Shown here: positions 44,001-50,950 of the stretch, in pieces
How the letters are laid out: every line of letters starts with the position of its first letter
How positions within the stretch are numbered: position 1 is the stretch's first letter
NCBI GenBank assembly: GCA_040399685.1
Contig: JBBART010000008.1
Location: forward strand, 100,937-164,936
Origin: CAIQQQ01 sp040399685
GTDB lineage: Bacteria > Pseudomonadota > Alphaproteobacteria > Acetobacterales > Acetobacteraceae
Length of the DNA stretch: 64,000 nucleotides
Direction of reading: 5' to 3'
Position numbers and translations under genes: made by a program
The notes under the pieces: model-generated
The model's input: only the letters and a program-made list of their open reading frames with translations
What the model was told of the DNA's origin: nothing
Databases searched by the model: none

Positions 44001-45660
44001 CGAGGCCTTCGACGCGGCGCCCTGGACCCGCTATTCAGCCGGGGCGTTGCCGGTGATCACGGCGAATGTGGATACGGGGCCCACCGGGACGGCCAAAACC
44101 GCCGACCGGATCGCGCTGACCGTGCAGAATTCCGGCATCCTCTATGCGGCGCCGTTCCCCGGCCCCTACACGTTCGGCGTGTGGGTCAAGCTGGTCAGCG
44201 GCAGCGGGGCCTTCACGTTCAATTACGACGAGACGGCCTCTGGCGTGACCTACGCGCAGACCGCCGCCGCAACGTCAGCATGGCAACATTTCACGTTCAG
44301 CTTCATCGGAGACGGGAGTGCGAAGTCTGCCTTCGCGCTGTCACTGGGGGCCAATCAGGCCGGCGGCACGTTCGAGTTCTGGGGTGCACAGTTGAACGCT
44401 GGCACGACGTTGACGTCGTATGTGCCCACAACCGGCACCGCAGCCACCGTGGCCACCCCGGTCACGAGCGCCGCCCCCATCGGGTCCGTGCTGGCGGTCA
44501 GCGTGACCGGCAGCGATGTGGGCAAGGCGGGGGGCGCGCTGAACTTTCAATCCGCCATGCAAGGCGTGGTTGCCAATCTGGCCACTGGCCAGTGGTCCAA
44601 CATCGCAACGGCCCTGCCGCTGGGGGATTCGATCACCTATGGCTGGGGCGCGCAGGACGCGCTGAACCAGAGCTTCACCTCGGAGGGATATCGCGGCACG
44701 CTTTGGTCTGATTTTCTGGCCAACAACAGCAAGATCAACTTCGTGGGCGATCAAAGCTTCGGGCCGCCCACGCTGCTGGACCCGGCGAACGGCGCCTATC
44801 CGGGCGAACGCACGGACCAGATCGCCGCACGCCTGCCGGGATTGCTGGCAACCCAACATCCCAGCGCCGTCTTGCTGATGGCGGGGATCAACGACCTCAA
44901 GCAGGGTTACACCCCCGCTTCGGTGGCCAACAACATCGCCGGCATGTTGTCCACCATCGGCAGCACCAGCCCGTCGACCCATATCTACGTCGCCACGATC
45001 ACGCCCGTGGCAGCCACCGCGACCAGTGCCGCGAGGGTCGCTTCGGCGAACTCGGCCATCAAGACGGCCGTGCAGAGCGCGATCGCCGGCGGGATCAACG
45101 TCACGCTGGTCGATACCGGCAATGTCACCTCGGCCGACATCTCATCGGACGGCGTGCATCCCGGCCCCAGCGGCTACAGCAAGATCGCCCAGGATTTCTA
45201 CAATGCCATGCAGGCGCAGCAGCCGGTGGTGGCCGGCACGCCGGGGGGCACCGCGACGCCCATCTCGTCGTCGGTTGCAAGCCTTGTCGGCGGCAGTGGC
45301 AACGACCTTCTTATCGGCGACACGCGGGCGAACTTCATCACGGGCGGTGCCGGCAACGACATCCTGGAAGGCGGCGGCGGCAACGACGTGCTCACGGGTG
45401 GGGCAGGGGCCGATGAATTCGTGATCGGCCCGGTTGCAGGGCAGAGCACCATCGCGGACTTCACGCCGGGACAGGGCGATTATCTCGTCTGGGACGCTGT
45501 TCCGGGATTGAACAGCCTGGCCAGCCTGACGGGGCACGTCACGCAGTCTGGTGGCCAGACGGTGGTGGATCTCTCGTCGTTCGTGCCGGGCCTGCGGCTG
45601 ACTCTGCTGAACTATACCGGCGATCTCAGCCACAGCATGTTCGGCCCGCCCACCGCATGA
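41029..45660 (+). CDS. Giant modular secreted protein: 4 x (VCBS/cadherin-like + inserted jelly-roll) - SGNH esterase - RTX tail
   Basis: This 1543-residue protein has no N-terminal signal peptide, consistent with type I secretion through its C-terminal RTX tail. Four units of about 285-300 residues each start with a VCBS/cadherin-like half; GN-L-NDT lies near residues 27, 312, 610 and 897. Each continues with a segment like the QNLI-QSEAF...W / TADK / FWGAQLNAG jelly-roll of phage fibres before closing on a strand such as LTITVTG. An SGNH hydrolase domain follows, with Ser1201 (GDSITYG), Asn1288 (GINDLK) and Asp1374/His1377 (DGVHPG). Glycine-rich calcium nonapeptides lie at about 1421-1460 (GGAGNDILEGGGGND). 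It probably binds and deacylates the EPS. The secretion system is not in the window. Confidence 0.85.
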   Translation: MSGSTSLPTIAPDTGAVNEDGTLVATGNILPNDTDNNGRTLSLVSVNGIAIVGSTTIVGIYGTLVIQPDGSYVYTLNNSSTKVRSLQNGQALPDQFTYIVTDGTTYTQTTVQAVQNLIYQSEAFSDPSWVAFGTAPVVVANADPGPNGGASTADKVTLTNPFSGLYFKTAISGVSTFSVWVRLISGDGNFSLGYYVGSTGSVAQQSVLATSAWQRVTFTFTGDANSASCVSLMHSTLQSASGTFEFWGAQLNAGATAQTYVPTTGTPVTSSVSTSGNVVLSSALTITVTGNTPVGKADTASVVEGGQITAAGNVLANDTDGPGKTLTVASVNGVAVSGTTTIVGTYGTLVIQANGQYTYTLANTQTNVVALATGQVVQDPFNYVLSDGQSYLTAATQTTQNLVPQSEAFDSAPWTPFGVSPTIVANADPGPNGGTATADKVTISAPESGIYIQTPVSGQYTFSVWVRLISGSANFTFGYYSGQANAIAEQNAVATSAWQRLSWVFNGDGNAASAFGLMLGQAQTAAGTYEFWGAQLNAGATAQAYVPTSGSAVTTTGTGGTSPAVLGSVLTVSVTGATGTTGGTPSNGPTLAVADTVRVTEDSTTQVTTGNVLSNDTVVAGRTLSVLSVNGTTISGATTIAGTYGTLVIQPNGQYTYTLANGQANVRALANGQVVPDVFTYTMTDGVTSTQTTTQVRQNFITQSEAFNSSAWNVFTATGVFLTVVTPNVGAGPASGASTADQINLLGPSAGIYTTTNVSGQNTFSVWVRLVSGNPNFSFGSFTASTNTSRFQAAVATSEWQRLSWTFTGDGNANSNVALLHSALQSGDTVLELWGAQLNSGSTAGAYVATTGAAVNTTTSVVVPMGAALTVSVAGTTPVAVPDAASVAVGGTIVASGNLLSNDTDTNGLALSVTAVNGAAVGSGATVAGAYGSLLIQANGQYTYTLASTQPGVQALVGGQIATDSFSYTTSDGLVHTQVTNQYSQNLITQSEAFDAAPWTRYSAGALPVITANVDTGPTGTAKTADRIALTVQNSGILYAAPFPGPYTFGVWVKLVSGSGAFTFNYDETASGVTYAQTAAATSAWQHFTFSFIGDGSAKSAFALSLGANQAGGTFEFWGAQLNAGTTLTSYVPTTGTAATVATPVTSAAPIGSVLAVSVTGSDVGKAGGALNFQSAMQGVVANLATGQWSNIATALPLGDSITYGWGAQDALNQSFTSEGYRGTLWSDFLANNSKINFVGDQSFGPPTLLDPANGAYPGERTDQIAARLPGLLATQHPSAVLLMAGINDLKQGYTPASVANNIAGMLSTIGSTSPSTHIYVATITPVAATATSAARVASANSAIKTAVQSAIAGGINVTLVDTGNVTSADISSDGVHPGPSGYSKIAQDFYNAMQAQQPVVAGTPGGTATPISSSVASLVGGSGNDLLIGDTRANFITGGAGNDILEGGGGNDVLTGGAGADEFVIGPVAGQSTIADFTPGQGDYLVWDAVPGLNSLASLTGHVTQSGGQTVVDLSSFVPGLRLTLLNYTGDLSHSMFGPPTA

Positions 45661-45669
45661 GCGAGGAAA

Positions 45670-45705
45670 GCCAGCCCCTTCACGCGGTTGCGGGAGGGGG
45701 CTGGC
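45670..45705. terminator. Hairpin between the modular SGNH/RTX gene and the acyltransferase
   Basis: A 9-bp GC-rich stem (GCCAGCCCC/GGGGCTGGC) with an 18-base loop lies 10 bp after the stop of the long gene and inside the 3' end of the converging acyltransferase. Position suggests a shared terminator. Confidence 0.5.
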
Positions 45706-46939
45706 GCCATGGCTTCGGCTGTTCTGGGACGTTGACGCGAGGCGCCGCCGGGGCCGCTGCGCTTCCCGAAGGGAAAAAGCGCTTGAAGGCGAGGAAGTGT
45801 TTTTCAAACCCGTGATAGCTCATCCATCCCGCGATCAAGATGGTTGCAGCCGTGACGCTGGCTGCCGCAGCGATCGCACCGACCCCGTCGCCCGGCTTCA
45901 CCAGCGCCATGCGCGAGTTCAGCAGCATCAGCAAAATGATGGGATGCCACACATAGAGGCCGAAGCTGTATTTGCCGAACCAGCGCAGAAGGCCGCAGGA
46001 CAGCGTTGAGGTCATCCGACCCGGCATCCGTGCAATGAGAATGAGGGCGCCGCCGGCAGCTGACACCAGCGTGTAGCTCACGGTCCACATCACCGGATCG
46101 AGGTGCCAGATCGAGCGACGCCAGATCACAATCCCGACCAGCATGGCGCCGGCTGTCAGGAGTACGGTCCAGGCTGTACGCGCCATTGCCGCTTGTGGTG
46201 GCGCCGAATGCACGTAGAGGCTGACGATCGCGCCGATCGCCAGTCCATCCAGACGCAGCGGCGTCAGCCCCATGGAGGGCATCAGATCCGCACCGGCCCT
46301 CAAAAAGGCCACTCGCAGCAGAATGGAGCCGATAATCGAAAGGCCCGCGATGATCGCAACCGAGCGGCGCGAGCAGGCCCAGACGACCAGTGGCCAAAAA
46401 AGATAGAAGTGCTCCTCCACGGCCAGCGACCAATAATGGGTGAGTGCGCCAATGCCGTTCAGCGATGGGCCCTGCAAGGCAGGCGCCAGATTTCCGAGAT
46501 AGATGATCGGCCAGAACAAGCTTGTGGGCGCGAACAGCCCGTCGGCCGGGTTCCAGAAATCATGACCAGCGACGATTTGGCCCAGCACAGCCACCACGAC
46601 GATGGCAGCGTAATAAAGCGGGCAGATGCGGAGAAAGCGGCGTGCATAAAAATTGCGGAAAAATGATGGCCTGGTCTTGGTGTCGAGCAATATTCCGGTG
46701 ATGAGAAAGCCCGACAGGACAAAAAACAGGTCAACGCCGGCCCACAAAAACCGGTAAGGCAGAAAGCGGATGGCGGTGACGCCGATATCGCCAAGACTGA
46801 CGCACATGTGAAACACCAGCACCATCAAGACGGCCACGCCGCGCAGGCCGTCCAGTGATGCAACATGCACGCCGACTGCTTGCGTGGATGGGAGATCGAC
46901 CTCAGGTGCGGCCAAACCTGTGTCGCTCATCGTGTCCAT
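45680..46939 (-). CDS. Acyltransferase 3 family membrane protein (OafA-like)
   Basis: This 419-residue integral membrane acyltransferase has about ten hydrophobic segments. The family motifs are seen: SLDGLRGVAVLMVLVFH (catalytic histidine in the first helix), DLFFVLSGFLITGIL, NFYARRFLRICPLYY and THYWSLAVEEHFYLFWPL. Members transfer acetyl or other acyl groups to sugars of LPS, EPS or capsule. It converges on the modular SGNH gene, so a writer (acylation) and a possible eraser (SGNH esterase) are adjacent. The start at 46939 is an ATG; a second ATG lies three codons later. Confidence 0.88.
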   Translation of the reverse strand: MDTMSDTGLAAPEVDLPSTQAVGVHVASLDGLRGVAVLMVLVFHMCVSLGDIGVTAIRFLPYRFLWAGVDLFFVLSGFLITGILLDTKTRPSFFRNFYARRFLRICPLYYAAIVVVAVLGQIVAGHDFWNPADGLFAPTSLFWPIIYLGNLAPALQGPSLNGIGALTHYWSLAVEEHFYLFWPLVVWACSRRSVAIIAGLSIIGSILLRVAFLRAGADLMPSMGLTPLRLDGLAIGAIVSLYVHSAPPQAAMARTAWTVLLTAGAMLVGIVIWRRSIWHLDPVMWTVSYTLVSAAGGALILIARMPGRMTSTLSCGLLRWFGKYSFGLYVWHPIILLMLLNSRMALVKPGDGVGAIAAAASVTAATILIAGWMSYHGFEKHFLAFKRFFPSGSAAAPAAPRVNVPEQPKPWRQPPPATA

Positions 46940-47562
46940 GCCTTTCGTTATGAGCGTTTATCTTCGACTATTGGTCATAAGCCACAACATATCATCAGGG
47001 GGAGGGCGTGCAGACGTTCTTGTGCTATCAAAATATTCTGTGGGAAACTAAACATATTAAAAATTTGTAGTTGTAATCGGATTTAAATATCGTATTCACA
47101 TAAACGTTTAAATTAAAAATATTTTATAATAACCAAAAATTTTAAATATTATAAAATAAAAATATTCTATATTTTGTTAAAAACATTATTTTATTTCAAA
47201 TAATAATGTTTTTGAATAAAAAAAGTAAGTGAAAAAGCTATAATCAATGAAAATATAAACCTGACCAACGAAATATTTTCTCTTTTGAGGTTGGTCGCCT
47301 AATTAGGGTAATTTACAAATAAATGTCAGTTAAGCTGTAATTTTGTTGGCTGCATTAGTATGGATAATATTATCGAGAGGTATAAGAAAAATTTCTTGTT
47401 TTTTGATAACGAAACAAAATATGCTTTTGATTGTTTGTGATTTATATTTTGCGCGTGTTATTGTGGTGTCATAAACAAAAAATATAATAAAATGTAGCTG
47501 GTTTGGCTTCGGAGCCAGTGCGATATGTGTGTTGTTTATAGTAAATATCGTGGAGGCACGCT
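46940..47562. promoter_or_regulatory. Very A+T-rich regulatory gap upstream of the LuxR gene
   Basis: 623 bp without a gene. From about 47030 to 47480 the sequence is strongly A+T-rich, far below the G+C of the rest of the window. It contains a perfect 12-bp hairpin (AAAAACATTATT at 47179-47190 with its complement at 47202-47213) and a GACCAAC/GTTGGTC dyad (47263-47269 and 47290-47296). It must contain the promoter of the LuxR gene and possibly of the divergent acyltransferase. Confidence 0.65.
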
Positions 47563-48435
47563 ATGTCATGCGGCCATATTGTTGTTGTAGGCTCAAATTG
47601 GGTCTTTCGCCAGGGTCTCAAGCAGACTCTCCGGCGACTTGATCTTGTTTTGATTGGAGAGGGTGATGATCTCGGTCAGGCGTTGGCGGACGGTCATGGT
47701 GCGTTGTCACCAAACGTCGTCCTCATATTGGTTGGATCATCGGAGTATTTCTCAGGGGCGATAGACCAAGTCCGCGATGCACGGGCGAAGTTTGAAGGCG
47801 CCAGGCTCGTGATGTTGGGTGATGCCGCGTCTGACGCAGAGGTGATGGCCGTTATTCACGCCGGTGCGGACGCGTTGCTGTCGCCGAAGCTGTCGAGCAG
47901 GCTTTTGAGCGATTCCCTGCAACTTGTTCTGCACGGCCAGAAGCTTTTCCCTGAAATCTCGTCTGACGGTGCGGTCGATGGCGATGGCGATGGCGATGGG
48001 AATGAGGGCATCTTGCCGTCCATACAATCGCCGCCGCAGCAGGTATCTCTCGTATCGCAGGCCCAGTCTGCCGCGTTGCAGTCCCAGGTTATTCGCCTGG
48101 AAGAGCGAACACATATGGCTGGCCAGCAGTCCACGCCGATGAACCTGGTGTGGACCAACACACGGCCGAATTCGGGAATGCCGCATCGCTCAAGCGTCCC
48201 GTCCGAGCGTGAGTGGGAGATTTTGCGCTGTCTGGCGCGCGGGAATTCCAACAAAGCAATCGCTCGCGAACTTGGAATCGCCGAGACCACGGTCAAGGTC
48301 CATATCAAAAGCCTTTTGCGCAAGCTCTGCGTGTCAAACCGCACGCAGGCGGCCATCTGGGCGCTTGGTCAAAACAACATCCTCGACGGGGATGGCAGTT
48401 CAAAGATGGCCCAGAAGCACTTGCCTGGAGACTGA
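47563..48435 (+). CDS. LuxR-family regulator with degenerate receiver domain
   Basis: This 290-residue protein's residues about 5-128 fold like a receiver (HIVVVGSNWVFRQGLKQTL) but the usual phosphoacceptor Asp is missing: the beta-3 strand reads NVVLILVGSS (51-60). A linker with a DG-repeat (139-146) and glutamines precedes a canonical LuxR/NarL helix-turn-helix at 213-265 (SEREWEILRCLARG... ETTVKVHIKSLLRKL). It may therefore act without phosphorylation, like other pseudo-receiver regulators. Start ATG 47563 follows GTGGAGGCACGCT, a strong ribosome-binding site. It stands 52 bp upstream of the UXS gene and is a likely regulator of EPS. Confidence 0.88.
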   Translation: MSCGHIVVVGSNWVFRQGLKQTLRRLDLVLIGEGDDLGQALADGHGALSPNVVLILVGSSEYFSGAIDQVRDARAKFEGARLVMLGDAASDAEVMAVIHAGADALLSPKLSSRLLSDSLQLVLHGQKLFPEISSDGAVDGDGDGDGNEGILPSIQSPPQQVSLVSQAQSAALQSQVIRLEERTHMAGQQSTPMNLVWTNTRPNSGMPHRSSVPSEREWEILRCLARGNSNKAIARELGIAETTVKVHIKSLLRKLCVSNRTQAAIWALGQNNILDGDGSSKMAQKHLPGD

Positions 48436-48487
48436 TTTACCAGCGCTGCTGTGCAGTCGTGTGCATATTTATTTTTAGGAAAGATCG

Positions 48488-49471
48488 ATGAGCGATAGTC
48501 GCAAACGGATTATGGTGACGGGTGGGGCGGGTTTCCTGGGTTCGCATCTTTGCGAACGGTTGCTGGCCGAGGGGAACGACGTACTTTCGGTTGACAACTA
48601 CTTTACAGGTAGGAAGGAAAACATCGCGCATCTTCTCGGCAACAAGCGCTTCGAGGCGATGCGCCACGACATCACGTTTCCGCTCTACGTCGAAGTTGAC
48701 GAGATCTATAATCTTGCCTGCCCAGCTTCGCCGATTCACTATCAGTTCGATCCTGTGCAGACGACCAAAACCAGCGTGATGGGCGCCATCAATGTTCTTG
48801 GTCTTGCCAAGCGAGTGAAGGCCAAGGTGTTCCAGGCATCCACTTCCGAGGTTTACGGCGATCCGTCGGTTCATCCTCAAACTGAGGAATATCGTGGCAA
48901 CGTCAACCTCACAGGTCCTCGCGCGTGCTATGACGAAGGCAAGCGTTGTGCGGAGACATTGTTCTTCGACTATGCGCGCCAGCACCGTGTTCGCATCAAA
49001 GTGGTGCGGATCTTCAACACCTACGGTCCGCGGATGCATCCCAATGACGGTCGTGTTGTGTCGAACTTCATCGTCCAGGCGCTGAAAAATGAAGATATCA
49101 CGATCTATGGTGCGGGCAGCCAGACGCGTGCGTTCTGTTACGTGGACGACCTGATCAATGGTTTTGTCAGCATGATGGACACGTCCGATGGTGTTCTGGG
49201 CCCTGTCAATCTTGGGAATCCAGTGGAGATGACCATCCTCGAACTGGCCGAAATGATCATCGCGTTGACCAATTCGCGCTCGAAACTGATCAGCCGTCCC
49301 TTGCCGGCCGACGACCCGGTGCAACGTTGCCCGGACATCTCACGCGCTACAGAGTGGCTCGGCTGGCAGCCAAAAGTGGGTCTGGAAAGTGGCCTGGCAC
49401 GGACGATCGACTATTTCGACCGGGTTATTGGCCGTGAGGCACGCCCGGCGGAACGACTTCAAGCCGATTGA
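48488..49471 (+). CDS. UDP-glucuronate decarboxylase (UXS)
   Basis: This 327-residue extended SDR has TGGAGFLGSHLCERL, the UXS-type block YNLACPASPIHYQ, STSEVYGDP, and the catalytic ACYDEGKRCAE (Tyr/Lys). It converts UDP-glucuronate to UDP-xylose via a 4-keto intermediate, using bound NAD+. The sequence and length match bacterial UXS closely. UDP-xylose or UDP-4-keto-pentose is a probable precursor for the EPS or for a glycosyl side chain. It is close behind the LuxR gene and ahead of a hairpin region. Confidence 0.93.
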   Translation: MSDSRKRIMVTGGAGFLGSHLCERLLAEGNDVLSVDNYFTGRKENIAHLLGNKRFEAMRHDITFPLYVEVDEIYNLACPASPIHYQFDPVQTTKTSVMGAINVLGLAKRVKAKVFQASTSEVYGDPSVHPQTEEYRGNVNLTGPRACYDEGKRCAETLFFDYARQHRVRIKVVRIFNTYGPRMHPNDGRVVSNFIVQALKNEDITIYGAGSQTRAFCYVDDLINGFVSMMDTSDGVLGPVNLGNPVEMTILELAEMIIALTNSRSKLISRPLPADDPVQRCPDISRATEWLGWQPKVGLESGLARTIDYFDRVIGREARPAERLQAD

Positions 49472-49534
49472 GCCGCAACACACGTCGGACTTGCTGATGC
49501 ATTTGAGTCGTGTTGGACCGCTGCAAACCTGATG

Positions 49535-49574
49535 CTTCACAGGCCGTCGGTGCTGTAACCGATGGCCTGTGAAG
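49535..49574. terminator. Hairpin downstream of the UXS gene
   Basis: CTTCACAGGCC with TCGGT on the left pairs with ACCGA and GGCCTGTGAAG on the right, with one G-T wobble: a 17-bp stem with a six-base loop (about 49551-49556). It starts about 64 bp after the UXS stop. It has no T tract but its position and length fit a terminator. Confidence 0.6.
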
Positions 49575-49605
49575 TGTGATCGCCCAGATTGTGCAAGAAT
49601 CTGTG

Positions 49606-49653
49606 GTGCCTCTTTCGTTATCTCTATCTATCTTGAGATAACGAAAGAGGCAC
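49606..49653. repeat. Perfect 19-bp inverted repeat between UXS and the coiled-coil gene
   Basis: GTGCCTCTTTCGTTATCTC (49606-49624) and its exact complement (49635-49653) are separated by TATCTATCTT. The stem is longer than needed for a terminator, and another strong hairpin lies only 32 bp upstream. It may be a terminator for the opposing gene, a protein site or an intergenic palindromic element. Confidence 0.65.
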
Positions 49654-49730
49654 TAAATCAACGAAAGCTTTTAAAAACATGCCCGATACATACAAGTCGG
49701 TTTATCACCTGCACGAAGGCAAACGAACTT

Positions 49731-50447
49731 TCATGCGGTTTTGGGTTTTATCCACCATTTGATCAGCTTGGACTTAGGGGCGGCCGCAACTTTCTTTGTC
49801 ACTTTTTTGACTGACTTTGCTTTGATGGGTGCTGCCACCACGGCAATCGGCACCGGAGCGGTTTTTATCTCGGGTTTTGCCACATCGCGCAGCAATGCAG
49901 ACTTCAAATCGCGCAACTGCTGTTCCGTAGCCAAGCGCCCCGAAATAGCCTCTGACAGCTTCGACTCCGCCATCGCGCGGCTCTCGCGTTCCACCAGAAG
50001 CGCTGCTTCCAGCCGCGTCTGGTCCAGACGCACAGTGCGCGCCACGCCGATCGCCTCGTCGCGTTCGACGGCGGCGTGGCCAATTTTGGTCTTGAGATCG
50101 TGAATGATCACCTGCGCTTCGTGCAGATTTCGTTCTGCCCGTTTTCGAGCGTCCCGCTCTGCGTTCAGGGCCTGCTCGGCAATCCTGAGCCGATTCGTGG
50201 GAACAGTGCTTCCGGCGGCATCGGCCTGGGTCCGCCCGTTGACCACAACAACCGGAACGTCGCCCGCACGGGCAAAGCGGCGCTTCTGCTGCTCCGGCGA
50301 GTATTGCTCGGCACGGTTGGTTTGCTGGCGCGATTTTTGCGCTGGCACCGCGTTGTCCAGCCCAAGTGCACGCCGCACGGCCCGTTCCGTATCGGCAGTT
50401 TCAGAGGCATCCGTTGAAGACGATGCTCTCAATGTCAGTGTCATCAT
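49731..50447 (-). CDS. Coiled-coil/charged hypothetical protein
   Basis: This 238-residue hydrophilic protein has no membrane segment. Residues about 85-200 form a heptad-rich alpha-helix (RIAEQALNAERDARKRAERN, VIIHDLKTKIGHAAVERDEA, ESRAMAESKLSEAISGRLAT), and the C terminus is basic, proline/lysine-rich (KSVKKVTKKVAAAPKSKLIK). No known family recognised. The double ATG at 50447/50444 is the preferred start. A longer frame to 50558 lacks a better ribosome-binding site. It converges on the EPS locus and may be a cytoskeletal or nucleoid-associated protein; that is guesswork. Confidence 0.65.
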   Translation of the reverse strand: MMTLTLRASSSTDASETADTERAVRRALGLDNAVPAQKSRQQTNRAEQYSPEQQKRRFARAGDVPVVVVNGRTQADAAGSTVPTNRLRIAEQALNAERDARKRAERNLHEAQVIIHDLKTKIGHAAVERDEAIGVARTVRLDQTRLEAALLVERESRAMAESKLSEAISGRLATEQQLRDLKSALLRDVAKPEIKTAPVPIAVVAAPIKAKSVKKVTKKVAAAPKSKLIKWWIKPKTA

Positions 50448-50950
50448 GCGTCCGTTGGTTTGTGATGGCGCGCATGTTCTGTCATGCGGTCGATAAATGA
50501 GCGATCTTATCCGGGTGATCCCGGATAGCCCGTAAATTCGGACTGCTGGATCACGCATGAAAAGGGTTTGCAGCCACTTGCATAACTATGAAGCAGAACA
50601 TCGTCAATGATCTATTGTGGTCTGCAAGGCCGACCCGCTTCGGTAGAGGTGAGATTGTCACTCTAAGCAACGATTTCAGGAGGATCAATCGGCTGTCAAG
50701 AACGTGCGAGTAATGTGGGCGTCGCCCGTTGTTGCGGGATGCGCGAGGCGCCGGATCGTGGGCGTTGGATGCCCGCTTTGCGTAACGGCATGTCGGACGC
50801 GTGGCATACGCATCCACGCGTCCGACATGAAGACGCCATGATGCGGACTGCAAGGTTTCGCGCTAGGAGCCAGGACCGTGACATCGGCCCCGATTGACGG
50901 CGGAACGTTTTCACGAACAGATAATATGAGCCGCCAAGAGGAGACCCACC
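50448..50950. other. 503-bp intergenic region with a 16-bp hairpin before pgm
   Basis: No credible gene is seen; short frames with unrelated translations occur on both strands. A perfect 16-bp inverted repeat (CATGTCGGACGCGTGG at 50789-50804, complement at 50814-50829, nine-base loop) lies about 120 bp before the pgm start. It could be regulatory or a terminator for upstream transcription. The pgm ribosome-binding site GAGGAG is near 50937. Confidence 0.55.

Noticed and set aside
41029..44500. Periodic nucleotide repeats considered as CRISPR or tandem repeat array
   Set aside because: The period is about 860-900 bp, copies are diverged and all in frame within one gene; they are protein modules, not a CRISPR array.
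49535..49653. Ends of an insertion sequence around the hairpins
   Set aside because: No transposase, no matching second end and no target duplication seen; each hairpin is self-contained.
50551..50853. Possible small minus-strand gene before pgm
   Set aside because: The 100-codon frame crosses the hairpin, has no ribosome-binding site and no similarity I recognise.
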